Assembly (NCBI RefSeq): GCF_024756255.1
Contig: NZ_JANUHB010000003.1
Span: 186,001-250,000 of the forward strand
Reading direction: 5' to 3'
DNA length: 64,000 nt
Source of the DNA: Massilia agilis
Lineage (GTDB): Bacteria > Pseudomonadota > Gammaproteobacteria > Burkholderiales > Burkholderiaceae_D
The notes under the pieces were generated by a model. The model did not search any database. It was not told where the DNA came from and saw only the letters and a program-made list of their open reading frames with translations. This document shows, piece after piece, positions 17,882-25,198 of this stretch (position 1 is the stretch's first letter; each line of letters begins with the position of its first letter). Position numbers and translations under genes: made by a program.

Positions 17882-19323
17882 CTGCGCGCGCGCTGCGCTA
17901 TGCCTCGCTGCTGGCGCTGCTCGGCTTGTCGGTGACGACGGCGGCCGCGTTGTACCTGCAGGGCATGGGCGTGGCGCCGCGCGCGCTCGGGCCATACGTC
18001 GGCCAGCGCAGCGCAGGCCACAACCCGCTTGTCAGCGGCATCGGCAGCTGGCTGCAGGAGCGCTTGCTGTCGCTCGACCGCAGCGGACCCGGCCCGTATG
18101 CGATGCCTTCGTTCTCCGTCGGCGCCATGGCCATGCCGTCTTCCCAGGCCAGCGACCAGGCCTGCTGGCGCACGCCGGGTTGCCGCCGGCTGCGCAAATT
18201 CGCCAGCAGCCCGGCCGATGTGCGCGCGGCAGTGCAGGCGGCGCAGCCGGGCGACGTGATCACGCTGCTGCCGGGGACCTACCGCTTTGGCGCGGGGCTG
18301 GTGGCGCTCGCCGCGGGCACCGAGCAGGCGCCCATCACCGTGCGCGCCGAGCGCCATGGCTCGGTGGTCATCCAGTTCGATACCGTGGAGGGCTTTGCGG
18401 TATCCGGACCGTGGTGGCGCTTCGAGAACCTGATTGTGCAGGGCGCCTGCACAATTGACGCGCGCTGCGAGCACGCGTTCCACGTGGCGGGCGACGCCCA
18501 TCATTTCGTGGCCGTGAACAATTCGATCAGCGATTTCAACGCGCACTTCAAGATCAACGGCAGCGGCGGGCGCTTTCCGGACCATGGCCTCATCGACCAC
18601 AACACGCTGGCCAATTCCGCTCCGCGCAAGACGGCCGGCCCGGTGACGCCGATCGACCTGGTGGGCGCCAGCGGCTGGACCATTCGCGCCAACTACATTG
18701 CGGACTTCATCAAGGCGCAGGGCGACCGCGTCAGCTATGGCGCGTTTGCCAAGGGCGCCGGCGCGGGCACCACCATCGCCGGCAACGTGGTGCTGTGCGA
18801 GCAGCGGCTGCAGGGCCAACCCGGCCAGCGCGTCGGCCTGTCGTTTGGCGGCGGCGGCACCGGCAAGCCATATTGCCGCGACCGCCGGTGCATCACCGAG
18901 CAGGACCATGGCGTCATCCGCGACAACCTCGTCGCCGCCTGCTCCGACGCCGGCATCTACATCAACAGCGCGGCCGACACGCAGATCATCCACAACACGC
19001 TGCTCGACACCGGCGGCATCGACGTGCGCTTTCCCGAGAGCGGCGCGGACGTGATCAGCAACCTGGTCGATGGCACGATCCGCGCGCGTAACGGGGCGCG
19101 GGTGCGGGCGCTGGACAACCTGGACACGCCGATCGCCTACCTGTACGCGGGCTATCACCCGGTACGCCGGCTGTTCGAGAACGTGCGGGAGCTGAACCTG
19201 CGCTGGAAGGCGGCGCCACCAAGGCGCGCCATCACCGGCGCGGCCGTGGACATGTGCGGCAGGGCGCGGCCGGTGTGGGCGAGCTACGGCGCGTTCGAGA
19301 ATTTCGCAGACTGCGTACGCTAG
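17878..19323 (+). CDS. Right-handed parallel beta-helix repeat protein coupled to prsR
   Basis: The 481-residue protein has an N-terminal hydrophobic export signal (RALRYASLLALLGLSVTTAA). After ~100 residues a beta-helix domain begins with SPADVRAAVQAAQPGDVITL and LPGTYRFGAGLVAL, the classic rung of the PL6/chondroitinase-B-like and pectate-lyase superfold. Later rungs include NLIVQGACTIDARCEHAFHV and DHGVIRDNLVAACSDAGIYI. Enzymes of this fold cleave or epimerise acidic polysaccharides, so it may trim the uronic-acid-containing polymer. Catalytic residues were not identified. Its ATG overlaps the prsR stop (ATGA), so it is translated with the regulator. It ends one base from the convergent hydrolase gene. 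Confidence 0.7.
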   Translation: MTARALRYASLLALLGLSVTTAAALYLQGMGVAPRALGPYVGQRSAGHNPLVSGIGSWLQERLLSLDRSGPGPYAMPSFSVGAMAMPSSQASDQACWRTPGCRRLRKFASSPADVRAAVQAAQPGDVITLLPGTYRFGAGLVALAAGTEQAPITVRAERHGSVVIQFDTVEGFAVSGPWWRFENLIVQGACTIDARCEHAFHVAGDAHHFVAVNNSISDFNAHFKINGSGGRFPDHGLIDHNTLANSAPRKTAGPVTPIDLVGASGWTIRANYIADFIKAQGDRVSYGAFAKGAGAGTTIAGNVVLCEQRLQGQPGQRVGLSFGGGGTGKPYCRDRRCITEQDHGVIRDNLVAACSDAGIYINSAADTQIIHNTLLDTGGIDVRFPESGADVISNLVDGTIRARNGARVRALDNLDTPIAYLYAGYHPVRRLFENVRELNLRWKAAPPRRAITGAAVDMCGRARPVWASYGAFENFADCVR

Positions 19324-19324
19324 C

Positions 19325-20161
19325 TCAGGCCAGGGCGCAGATCCAGCTGCGGGTCCACTCTGCCACCTGGTCGTGCCATGCGCGCCGCGAGCAGGTGTGG
19401 TCGGCCCCGGCCAGCGTGTGGCGCGTGAACCGGCTTTCCCCGAGCAGCTTTTCCCAAGCCTGCGTGGACGCGAGACCGGCAAACTCCTGCGCGGTCAGGT
19501 CGGCGCCACTCAGCATGATGAGCACCTCGCCCTTGAAGGAGCGCAGCGCTGCGTGCACGCGCTCCGGCAGCGTCATCGCCGCGCCGTCGCGCCGGCCGCC
19601 CGCCAGCGCCTTGCGCGCCAGTGCGGTGAACGATGCGATTGCGGCGCGGTATTCGAAGCGGCCATCCAGTACCTTGGCCCAGAACGCGCGTTCGAGCACC
19701 CGTGCGCCGTAGTAGTGCCTGATCGTGGCCCTGGCTGCGCCTTCCTCGGTGCGTACCCACGGATTAAGCAGGGCCAGCGCGCGCACGCGCTGATCTCGCG
19801 GCGCGTACATCGCCGCGGCGCTCGCGCCGTCGCACAGCCCCCACAGCACAACCTCTTCCAGGCCCGGTGACTCGGCGACGAACCTGTCGATGGCCGCCCT
19901 GATGTCGTCGTTCACCGACTCGAAGTGCCGCATCTCGCCTTCGCTGTCGCCCATGCCGCGGTAGTCGAAACGCATGGCGGGGATGCCAGCCGCGGCCAGG
20001 CTGCGCGCCAGCAGGGTGAACTGGCGGTGGCTGCCGGCGCGGTACTGGGGGCCGCCGGCCACGATCAGCACACCACGCCTTGCCGGTTGCGCCGGCTGGC
20101 TGAGGATCCCGTACAGCCAGTCGCCGCCGCACGGGAACGCGAATGCGCGCTCCTCAAGCAT
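19325..20161 (-). CDS. Alpha/beta hydrolase 1, exosortase A system-associated
   Basis: The 278-residue alpha/beta hydrolase-fold protein matches the exosortase-A-associated hydrolase 1 group in length, context and motifs (LIVAGGPQYRAGSHRQF, RFDYRGMGDSEGEMRHFESV). The nucleophile elbow reads G-L-C-D-G (108-112), with Cys110 where most family members have Ser, as in dienelactone-hydrolase-like enzymes. A late GADHTCSR supplies the likely catalytic His. It may act as a thioesterase or acyltransferase in the carrier-protein pathway of this block. Its ATG overlaps the 3' end of hydrolase 2 by eight bases, indicating coupled translation. In-frame starts further upstream lie inside hydrolase 2 and were not used. 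Confidence 0.85.
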   Translation of the reverse strand: MLEERAFAFPCGGDWLYGILSQPAQPARRGVLIVAGGPQYRAGSHRQFTLLARSLAAAGIPAMRFDYRGMGDSEGEMRHFESVNDDIRAAIDRFVAESPGLEEVVLWGLCDGASAAAMYAPRDQRVRALALLNPWVRTEEGAARATIRHYYGARVLERAFWAKVLDGRFEYRAAIASFTALARKALAGGRRDGAAMTLPERVHAALRSFKGEVLIMLSGADLTAQEFAGLASTQAWEKLLGESRFTRHTLAGADHTCSRRAWHDQVAEWTRSWICALA

Positions 20162-20996
20162 GCGCGGCCTCGCGGCAGGCGCTGACGGTGGGCTCAACCA
20201 GCGGCGGGCACTCCGCAATCTCGGGCGTGGCCCAGAAGCTCGGCCCGCAGACCGTTTCAGTGTGCAGATCGGCGCCCTTGTCGCGCCATGCAGAGGCGAT
20301 GCGGCTGGCGGCGGGCGAAAGCGGCCGTCCGGGCTCGGCGACCACCTCGAACCAGTGCACCGGGCAGCGGGGCGGCGCGAGCGCGGCGGCCTCGAGCTGG
20401 TCCATCGGCAGGGCCAGTCCCGGCGCCAGGTCGTAGCCGGCGATTTCAATCGTGCTGCCGCCTTGCAGCAGCGCGCGCAGCGATCCGGTGCTCGTTGTTG
20501 CACTGTCTTGCTGCAGCAGGTCGCCGGCAAGGCGCAGCCGCAGCAGCTGGGTCAGGTAGCCGCTGCCGCTCAATACGGGTTGCCACAGCAGCAGGCGGTC
20601 AGCGGGAAGGGCATCGCCTTGCACGCAGTCGAGCGCGAGCAGGGCGCCAAGGCGCAGCCCCCACAGTCCGACCGGCATGCCGAGCCGCGTGCGCAGCCAG
20701 GTGCTGGCGAGGGCGACGTCGTGCTTCCAGGTGTCCCAGCGGGCGTCGCCGAACTCGCCGCTGCTGTCGCCGCAGCCGTGCAGGTCCAGCTGCAGCACCG
20801 CCACGCCGCTGGCGGCCAGCGCGCGTGCGGCCAGCGCGGTCATGCGGCGCGAGCGGTTCATCTCTTCGGCAAAGGGATGGATGTACACCAGCGCGGCGCG
20901 GCAGTGGCCGGCCGGGTGATGGAACAGGCAAAAGCGCGGCCCGGTGCTCGCTGCGAGGTAGATCGGTTCAGCAGGCGCGTGTCCGGGCAGCGCCAT
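20154..20996 (-). CDS. Alpha/beta hydrolase 2, exosortase A system-associated (nucleophile replaced)
   Basis: The 280-residue alpha/beta hydrolase-fold protein fits the exosortase-A-associated hydrolase 2 group (ALVYIHPFAEEMNRSRRM, QLDLHGCGDSSGEF). The elbow that should hold the nucleophile reads G-L-R-L-G (113-117), so Arg115 sits where Ser or Cys is expected. The protein is therefore unlikely to be a standard hydrolase. It may be a non-catalytic partner of hydrolase 1, or use another chemistry. It lies four bases downstream of the acyl carrier protein gene and overlaps hydrolase 1 by eight bases. Confidence 0.85.
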   Translation of the reverse strand: MALPGHAPAEPIYLAASTGPRFCLFHHPAGHCRAALVYIHPFAEEMNRSRRMTALAARALAASGVAVLQLDLHGCGDSSGEFGDARWDTWKHDVALASTWLRTRLGMPVGLWGLRLGALLALDCVQGDALPADRLLLWQPVLSGSGYLTQLLRLRLAGDLLQQDSATTSTGSLRALLQGGSTIEIAGYDLAPGLALPMDQLEAAALAPPRCPVHWFEVVAEPGRPLSPAASRIASAWRDKGADLHTETVCGPSFWATPEIAECPPLVEPTVSACREAAHA

Positions 20997-20999
20997 CGT

Positions 21000-21245
21000 T
21001 CATGCCGCCTTCTCTTCGACGAACTTGGCCAGGCTGCCCAGCGTTTCGAAGGTGCTGGCGCTGATGTCGTCGTCGTCCACTGCGATGCCGAAGCGCTCCT
21101 CGAGCGCGCCGAGCAGCGTGACCACCGCCATCGAATCGAGTTCGGGCAGGCTGCCGAGCAGCGGCGAATCGGCGGTGAGCGCTTCCCCGGCCGGGCCGAG
21201 GTTGAGCACATCGATCAGGACATTTTTAACGTCGTTCAGGTACAT
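21000..21245 (-). CDS. Acyl carrier protein of the XrtA locus
   Basis: The 81-residue acidic helical protein has the ACP pattern: MYLNDVKNVLIDVLNL (helix 1), PELDSMAVVTLLGALEERFG with Ser38 in LDSMA as the 4'-phosphopantetheine site, then DDDDISASTFETLGSLAKFV (helix 3). A phosphopantetheinyl transferase must modify it; none is in the window. Its neighbours are hydrolase 2 and a FemAB/GNAT-like transferase, and an AMP-forming ligase lies 2.4 kb away. This makes it the probable carrier on which an acyl or amino-acyl group is loaded and processed before transfer. In-frame starts well upstream of 21245 would read into the neighbouring transferase gene and were rejected. Confidence 0.92.
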   Translation of the reverse strand: MYLNDVKNVLIDVLNLGPAGEALTADSPLLGSLPELDSMAVVTLLGALEERFGIAVDDDDISASTFETLGSLAKFVEEKAA

Positions 21246-21253
21246 GGTTGCTT

Positions 21254-22300
21254 TCAAGGGGAAGGGTGCGCGGCCTGTCGCGAGCGTGCGGTGGACGCCA
21301 GCAGCGTGTGCAGGCGGCGCAGCCCGGGCCATCGGTAAACGTTCACATGGTACATAGTACGCACATCTTCCGTCCAGCGCAGGTGCCAGTCCATCACGCG
21401 GCCGTAGAACTCCAGGCGCCGGATCCGGCCCTCGTCGAACAGGCGCCGGCACGCCTCTTCGCGCATCAGCAGCGTGGGTGACAACCCGTTCGGCACGCGC
21501 TCGTCGTAGGCCGTCTTGAGCACGACGATGCTGTCGGCGTCCTCCACGCACAGGTCGGCCGCAACCAGCTGGTCCCCAAAGTAGTAGCGATAGACGCTGC
21601 CTGCGCCCCGGCGGCAGAAGTCTTCCAGCATCGCGCGGTAGTAGCGGCCCTGCGCGTTGCCGGCATCGACCGCGGTGCCGCAGGCCGCCTTCCAGCCCGA
21701 GCCCTCCAGCCGCCCGTAGTCCTCCACCGCGGCTGCCATGTCCTGTGCGTCGCGGCAGACCACGAGGCGGGTGGCGGTCCCGTCCCGGGCCAGCCGCGCG
21801 CGCTGCTTCTTCAGGTTGGCGCGCAGGTTCTTGCCGCGGTTGTTCCAATATGTGTCGAAGCTGCCGTCGATCGTTACGCGCGCCGTGTCGATGTAGTCGA
21901 GCGTGCGCACGCTGCCGGAATCGGCGGGGCGCGCGTGCATGGCGGGGTCCAGCTGCGTGATGCCGAACACGAGCGGGAAACCCGGGAGGGCGCGCATCAG
22001 GCCTTGGGCCAGCCGCTCCACGTCAAGCCCGGGGCGCTGCAGCCACAGGCCGATGGGTGCCTGCGCCGGCTGGAAGGTGGACCAGCCAGCATGGCCGGCG
22101 GGGGCTACAAGCGCCATCGCCACGGTTTCGCCATCCATCTGGCAGCGTGCAAGCAGCTCGCGGCCGGTGCCGAACTGCGCCAGCAGCGGCGCGACGAAAT
22201 CGGCGGCCAGCAGCGACGGCGCGCCGCAGCGGCTGTGCAGCTGCTGCCAAAGCGTGGCATGTTCGGCAAAGCGCGCGGCGGGGAGCACGGTCCAGCTCAT
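21254..22300 (-). CDS. FemAB/BioF2-like GNAT acyl- or aminoacyltransferase
   Basis: The 348-residue protein has the double-GNAT architecture of the Acetyltransf_6 (BioF2-like)/FemAB group. Typical stretches are YWNNRGKNLRANLKKQRARL, YYRAMLEDFCRRGAGSVYRY, YFGDQLVAADLCVEDAD and TAYDERVPNGLSPTLLMREE. Relatives transfer amino-acyl or acyl groups from tRNA, CoA or a carrier protein to an amine. With the ACP gene eight bases downstream, transfer of the carried group to a sugar amine or protein is a reasonable inference. It starts at 22300 by an ATGA overlap with the stop of the DegT-type gene. Confidence 0.75.
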   Translation of the reverse strand: MSWTVLPAARFAEHATLWQQLHSRCGAPSLLAADFVAPLLAQFGTGRELLARCQMDGETVAMALVAPAGHAGWSTFQPAQAPIGLWLQRPGLDVERLAQGLMRALPGFPLVFGITQLDPAMHARPADSGSVRTLDYIDTARVTIDGSFDTYWNNRGKNLRANLKKQRARLARDGTATRLVVCRDAQDMAAAVEDYGRLEGSGWKAACGTAVDAGNAQGRYYRAMLEDFCRRGAGSVYRYYFGDQLVAADLCVEDADSIVVLKTAYDERVPNGLSPTLLMREEACRRLFDEGRIRRLEFYGRVMDWHLRWTEDVRTMYHVNVYRWPGLRRLHTLLASTARSRQAAHPSP

Positions 22301-23472
22301 GCCAGCGCCTTCCTGATCGCTTCGATCATGCGCGCCAGTTCGTGCTCCTGCAGCTCCTGGTGGCAGGCGAAGCCCACCACGTGCCGCGACAGCCGTGCGC
22401 TGGTCGCACAGACGCTGTCGTCCACACCCTGCCACAGCGGCAGCCCAAAGCGCACCAGCGGCACGCCGGCCTGGCGCAGGCGTTCGCACAAGCCCTCGGG
22501 ATCTTCGGCCAGGAACGGGAACACCCAGGGGCATGCGCCTTCCGGCAGGCGCGGGTACAGGGCCCGGCCGCCGGGCAGGCCGCGCAGGTTGGCGTCGATG
22601 CGTTCGTAGTTGGCCCGGCGCGCGCTCGCGATCCGGCTAGGGGACGCCAGGCGCGTCACCAGCCGCGCGAACCACGACGAGCGCTTGTCGATCCAGCGCG
22701 CGTCGAAGTTGAAGCTGCTGTCCGACGAGTCGGGCGCAAGCGGCACGGCGCCGGCGTTCGTGCGCCGTTTGAGCATTCCCCACGCCGCATCCCTGGCCTT
22801 CATGGGCAGCCAGAGCGCGGCGCGCGCGGCCGACAGGCGCCCGTGGGCGAACGCCTTCTCCAGCGAAGCGAGGGCGATCTTGGCCTCGAATCCCGGGCCC
22901 GCCGAGCGCAGCGCCACCTGGCGCAGGCTGTGGCGCGCCGACACCAGCAAGCCGCCCTCGTAAATCGGCAGGAATTTCATGCTGCTCGCGATCGCATAAT
23001 CGCCCCAGGCGCCAACCGGGCGGCCCTGGTGCTCGCCAATGAAGCAGTGCGCGCAGTCTTCCAGCAGCCGGATGCCGCGCGCGTCGCAGAGGGTGCGCAG
23101 GGCCGCGATCTCGTGCTGCACAAAGCCGAAGTAGTGCGTCACCATCAGCACGCGCACCGAGTCGTCGAGCTTGTCCACGATGTCGGCCAGGTCGGCGCTG
23201 GTGTCCGCGCGCAGCTTGTAGAACACAGGCTGCGCGCCGCGCCACAGCACCGGCGGGATCATGGACGGGCTGTGCCAGGCCGGCACCAGCACCTTGTCGC
23301 CGGCCTTGACGCCCATCTCGCGCAGCGCCAGCCCGATCGCAATGCGGCCGCTGGTGACGAAGCGCACCTCGCCTGCGTCCAGCACCGAGCGGGTGCGCGT
23401 GCCCGGCGCGCGGCGCAGTGCGCTGAACGACAGCACCGGGGACAATGGAATCGGGCGGGTGGCGTGACTCAT
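22297..23472 (-). CDS. DegT/DnrJ/EryC1/StrS-type PLP enzyme
   Basis: The 391-residue fold-type I PLP enzyme shows SGRIAIGLALREMGVKAGDK, VLVPAWHSPSMIPPVLWRGA and LLEDCAHCF (Asp139, the PLP ring-nitrogen partner). ASSMKFLPIYEGG contains the expected Schiff-base Lys166. Family members aminate keto-sugars or, less often, dehydrate them. A nucleotide-sugar aminotransferase role would create an amine for the adjacent transferase to acylate. It is first in block B and divergent from the ligase gene, with 145 bases between them. A possible -10 TATACT lies 7-12 bases before the ATG on the minus strand, which would imply a very short leader. Confidence 0.8.
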   Translation of the reverse strand: MSHATRPIPLSPVLSFSALRRAPGTRTRSVLDAGEVRFVTSGRIAIGLALREMGVKAGDKVLVPAWHSPSMIPPVLWRGAQPVFYKLRADTSADLADIVDKLDDSVRVLMVTHYFGFVQHEIAALRTLCDARGIRLLEDCAHCFIGEHQGRPVGAWGDYAIASSMKFLPIYEGGLLVSARHSLRQVALRSAGPGFEAKIALASLEKAFAHGRLSAARAALWLPMKARDAAWGMLKRRTNAGAVPLAPDSSDSSFNFDARWIDKRSSWFARLVTRLASPSRIASARRANYERIDANLRGLPGGRALYPRLPEGACPWVFPFLAEDPEGLCERLRQAGVPLVRFGLPLWQGVDDSVCATSARLSRHVVGFACHQELQEHELARMIEAIRKALA

Positions 23473-23617
23473 GGGCCGAGTATAGATCGAGTGTTAAAAA
23501 ATTGGCCACGAGATATGTCCGAAACTAAACAATCGTCTGCGGCCATTGACCACAAACTGTTAAGATTGCGGCCTGTCTTGCGCCACGCTCAGCGCGGCGC
23601 GCGAATACGTTCCGCCT

Positions 23618-25198
23618 ATGCCAGTCCTGATCCACGACGTCATTTTTGAAACCGCCGCCCGCACCCCGCAGGCCGCAGCGCTCGCCTACGGGAACGAGCG
23701 GCTCGACTACGCGGCGCTGGCCGCCGCCGTGCGCCGCGCCGCCGGCGCGCTGCTTGCCGCGGGCGTACAGCGTGCCGACCGGGTTGCGGTGTACCTGGAA
23801 AAGCGGATCGAGAACGTGGCCGCGATGTACGGCGCCAGCCTGGCCGGCGCTGTGTTCGTGCCGGTGAACCCGCTGCTCAAGGCCGAGCAGGTGGCGCATA
23901 TCCTGGCCGACTGCAATGTGCGCGTGCTGGTGACCTCGCCCGAGCGCCTGGCGCAGCTCGATGGCGTGCTGGCGCGCTGCCCGGACCTGCGCACCGTGTT
24001 CGTGACCGGCCCTGCGCGCGACCACGCGGCGCCGGTGCGCTCGTGGGAAGCGGCGCAGGCCGAGCCGCAAGCGCCGCTGCTCGCAAGCCGCCGCGTCATC
24101 GACGCCGACATGGCCGCGATCCTGTACACCTCGGGCAGCACCGGCAAGCCGAAGGGCGTGGTGCTCTCGCATCGGAACATGGTGGCGGGCGCGCAGAGCG
24201 TGGCCAGCTACCTCGGGATCACCGCCGCCGACCGCATCCTGTCGGTGCTGCCGCTCAGCTTCGACTACGGGCTGTCCCAGCTCACCACCGCGTTCCTGCA
24301 CGGCGCCAGCGTGGTGCTGATGAACCACCTGTTCGCGCGCGACATCGTGAAGATGGTCGCGCTCGAGGGCATCACCGGCCTGGCCGCGGTGCCGCCGCTG
24401 TGGATCCAGCTGGCCGCGCTGCCCTGGCCGCAACCGAACACGCTGCGCTTCTTGACCAATTCCGGCGGCGCCATGCCGCGCCCGACCGTGGCGGCGCTGC
24501 GCGCGGCGCTGCCCGAGGCCGACCTGTTCCTGATGTACGGCCTGACCGAGGCGTTTCGCTCGACCTACCTGCCGCCGTCCGAACTGGACCGCCGCCCCGA
24601 TTCGATGGGCCGCGCGATCCCGAACGCCGAGGTGATGGTGGTGCGCCCGGACGGCACGCCGTGCGCGCCGAACGAGCCCGGCGAACTGGTGCACCGCGGT
24701 GCGCTGGTCTCGCTCGGCTACTGGAACGACCCGGCCAAGACGGCCGAGCGCTTCAAGCCGGCGCCCGGCCAGGACCCGGCGCTGCCGATCACCGAAATGG
24801 CCGTGTGGTCCGGCGACACCGTGCGCATGGACGAAGAGGGCTACCTGTACTTCATCGGCCGCAGCGACGACATGATCAAGGTGTCCGGCTACCGCATCAG
24901 CCCCACCGAGGTCGAGGAGGCGGTGCATGCGACCGCCCTGGTGCAGGAAGTGGCCGCGTTCGGCGTGCCGCACCCGGCGCTGGGGCAGGCGATCGTGCTG
25001 CTCGCCGTCGCGCGCGAGGCCACGCTGGAGCCGGCGGCGCTGCTCAAGGAGTGCCAGCGCCGCCTGCCGGCGTACATGGTGCCCGCGCACGTCGAGGTGC
25101 GGGGCGAACCGTTCCCGCGCAACCCGAACGGCAAGATCGACCGCACGCTGCTGCGCCAATCCTTCATGACCTTGTTCGACAAAGCCTCCAATCCATGA
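23618..25198 (+). CDS. Acyl-CoA ligase (AMP-forming), exosortase A system-associated
   Basis: The 526-residue ANL-superfamily adenylating enzyme matches the exosortase-A-associated ligase group. Motifs are LYTSGSTGKPKGVVLSH (P-loop from residue 170), LMYGLTEAFRSTYLPP (A5), SGDTVRMDEEGYLYFIGRSD (A7) and MIKVSGYRISPTEVEEAV (A8). Lys506 in NPNGKIDRTL is the catalytic lysine of the adenylation step. It should activate a carboxylic or amino acid as AMP ester and load it on CoA or on the ACP at 21000. The chemical substrate is unknown. It begins block C, and its stop overlaps the decarboxylase start as ATGA. Confidence 0.92.
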   Translation: MPVLIHDVIFETAARTPQAAALAYGNERLDYAALAAAVRRAAGALLAAGVQRADRVAVYLEKRIENVAAMYGASLAGAVFVPVNPLLKAEQVAHILADCNVRVLVTSPERLAQLDGVLARCPDLRTVFVTGPARDHAAPVRSWEAAQAEPQAPLLASRRVIDADMAAILYTSGSTGKPKGVVLSHRNMVAGAQSVASYLGITAADRILSVLPLSFDYGLSQLTTAFLHGASVVLMNHLFARDIVKMVALEGITGLAAVPPLWIQLAALPWPQPNTLRFLTNSGGAMPRPTVAALRAALPEADLFLMYGLTEAFRSTYLPPSELDRRPDSMGRAIPNAEVMVVRPDGTPCAPNEPGELVHRGALVSLGYWNDPAKTAERFKPAPGQDPALPITEMAVWSGDTVRMDEEGYLYFIGRSDDMIKVSGYRISPTEVEEAVHATALVQEVAAFGVPHPALGQAIVLLAVAREATLEPAALLKECQRRLPAYMVPAHVEVRGEPFPRNPNGKIDRTLLRQSFMTLFDKASNP

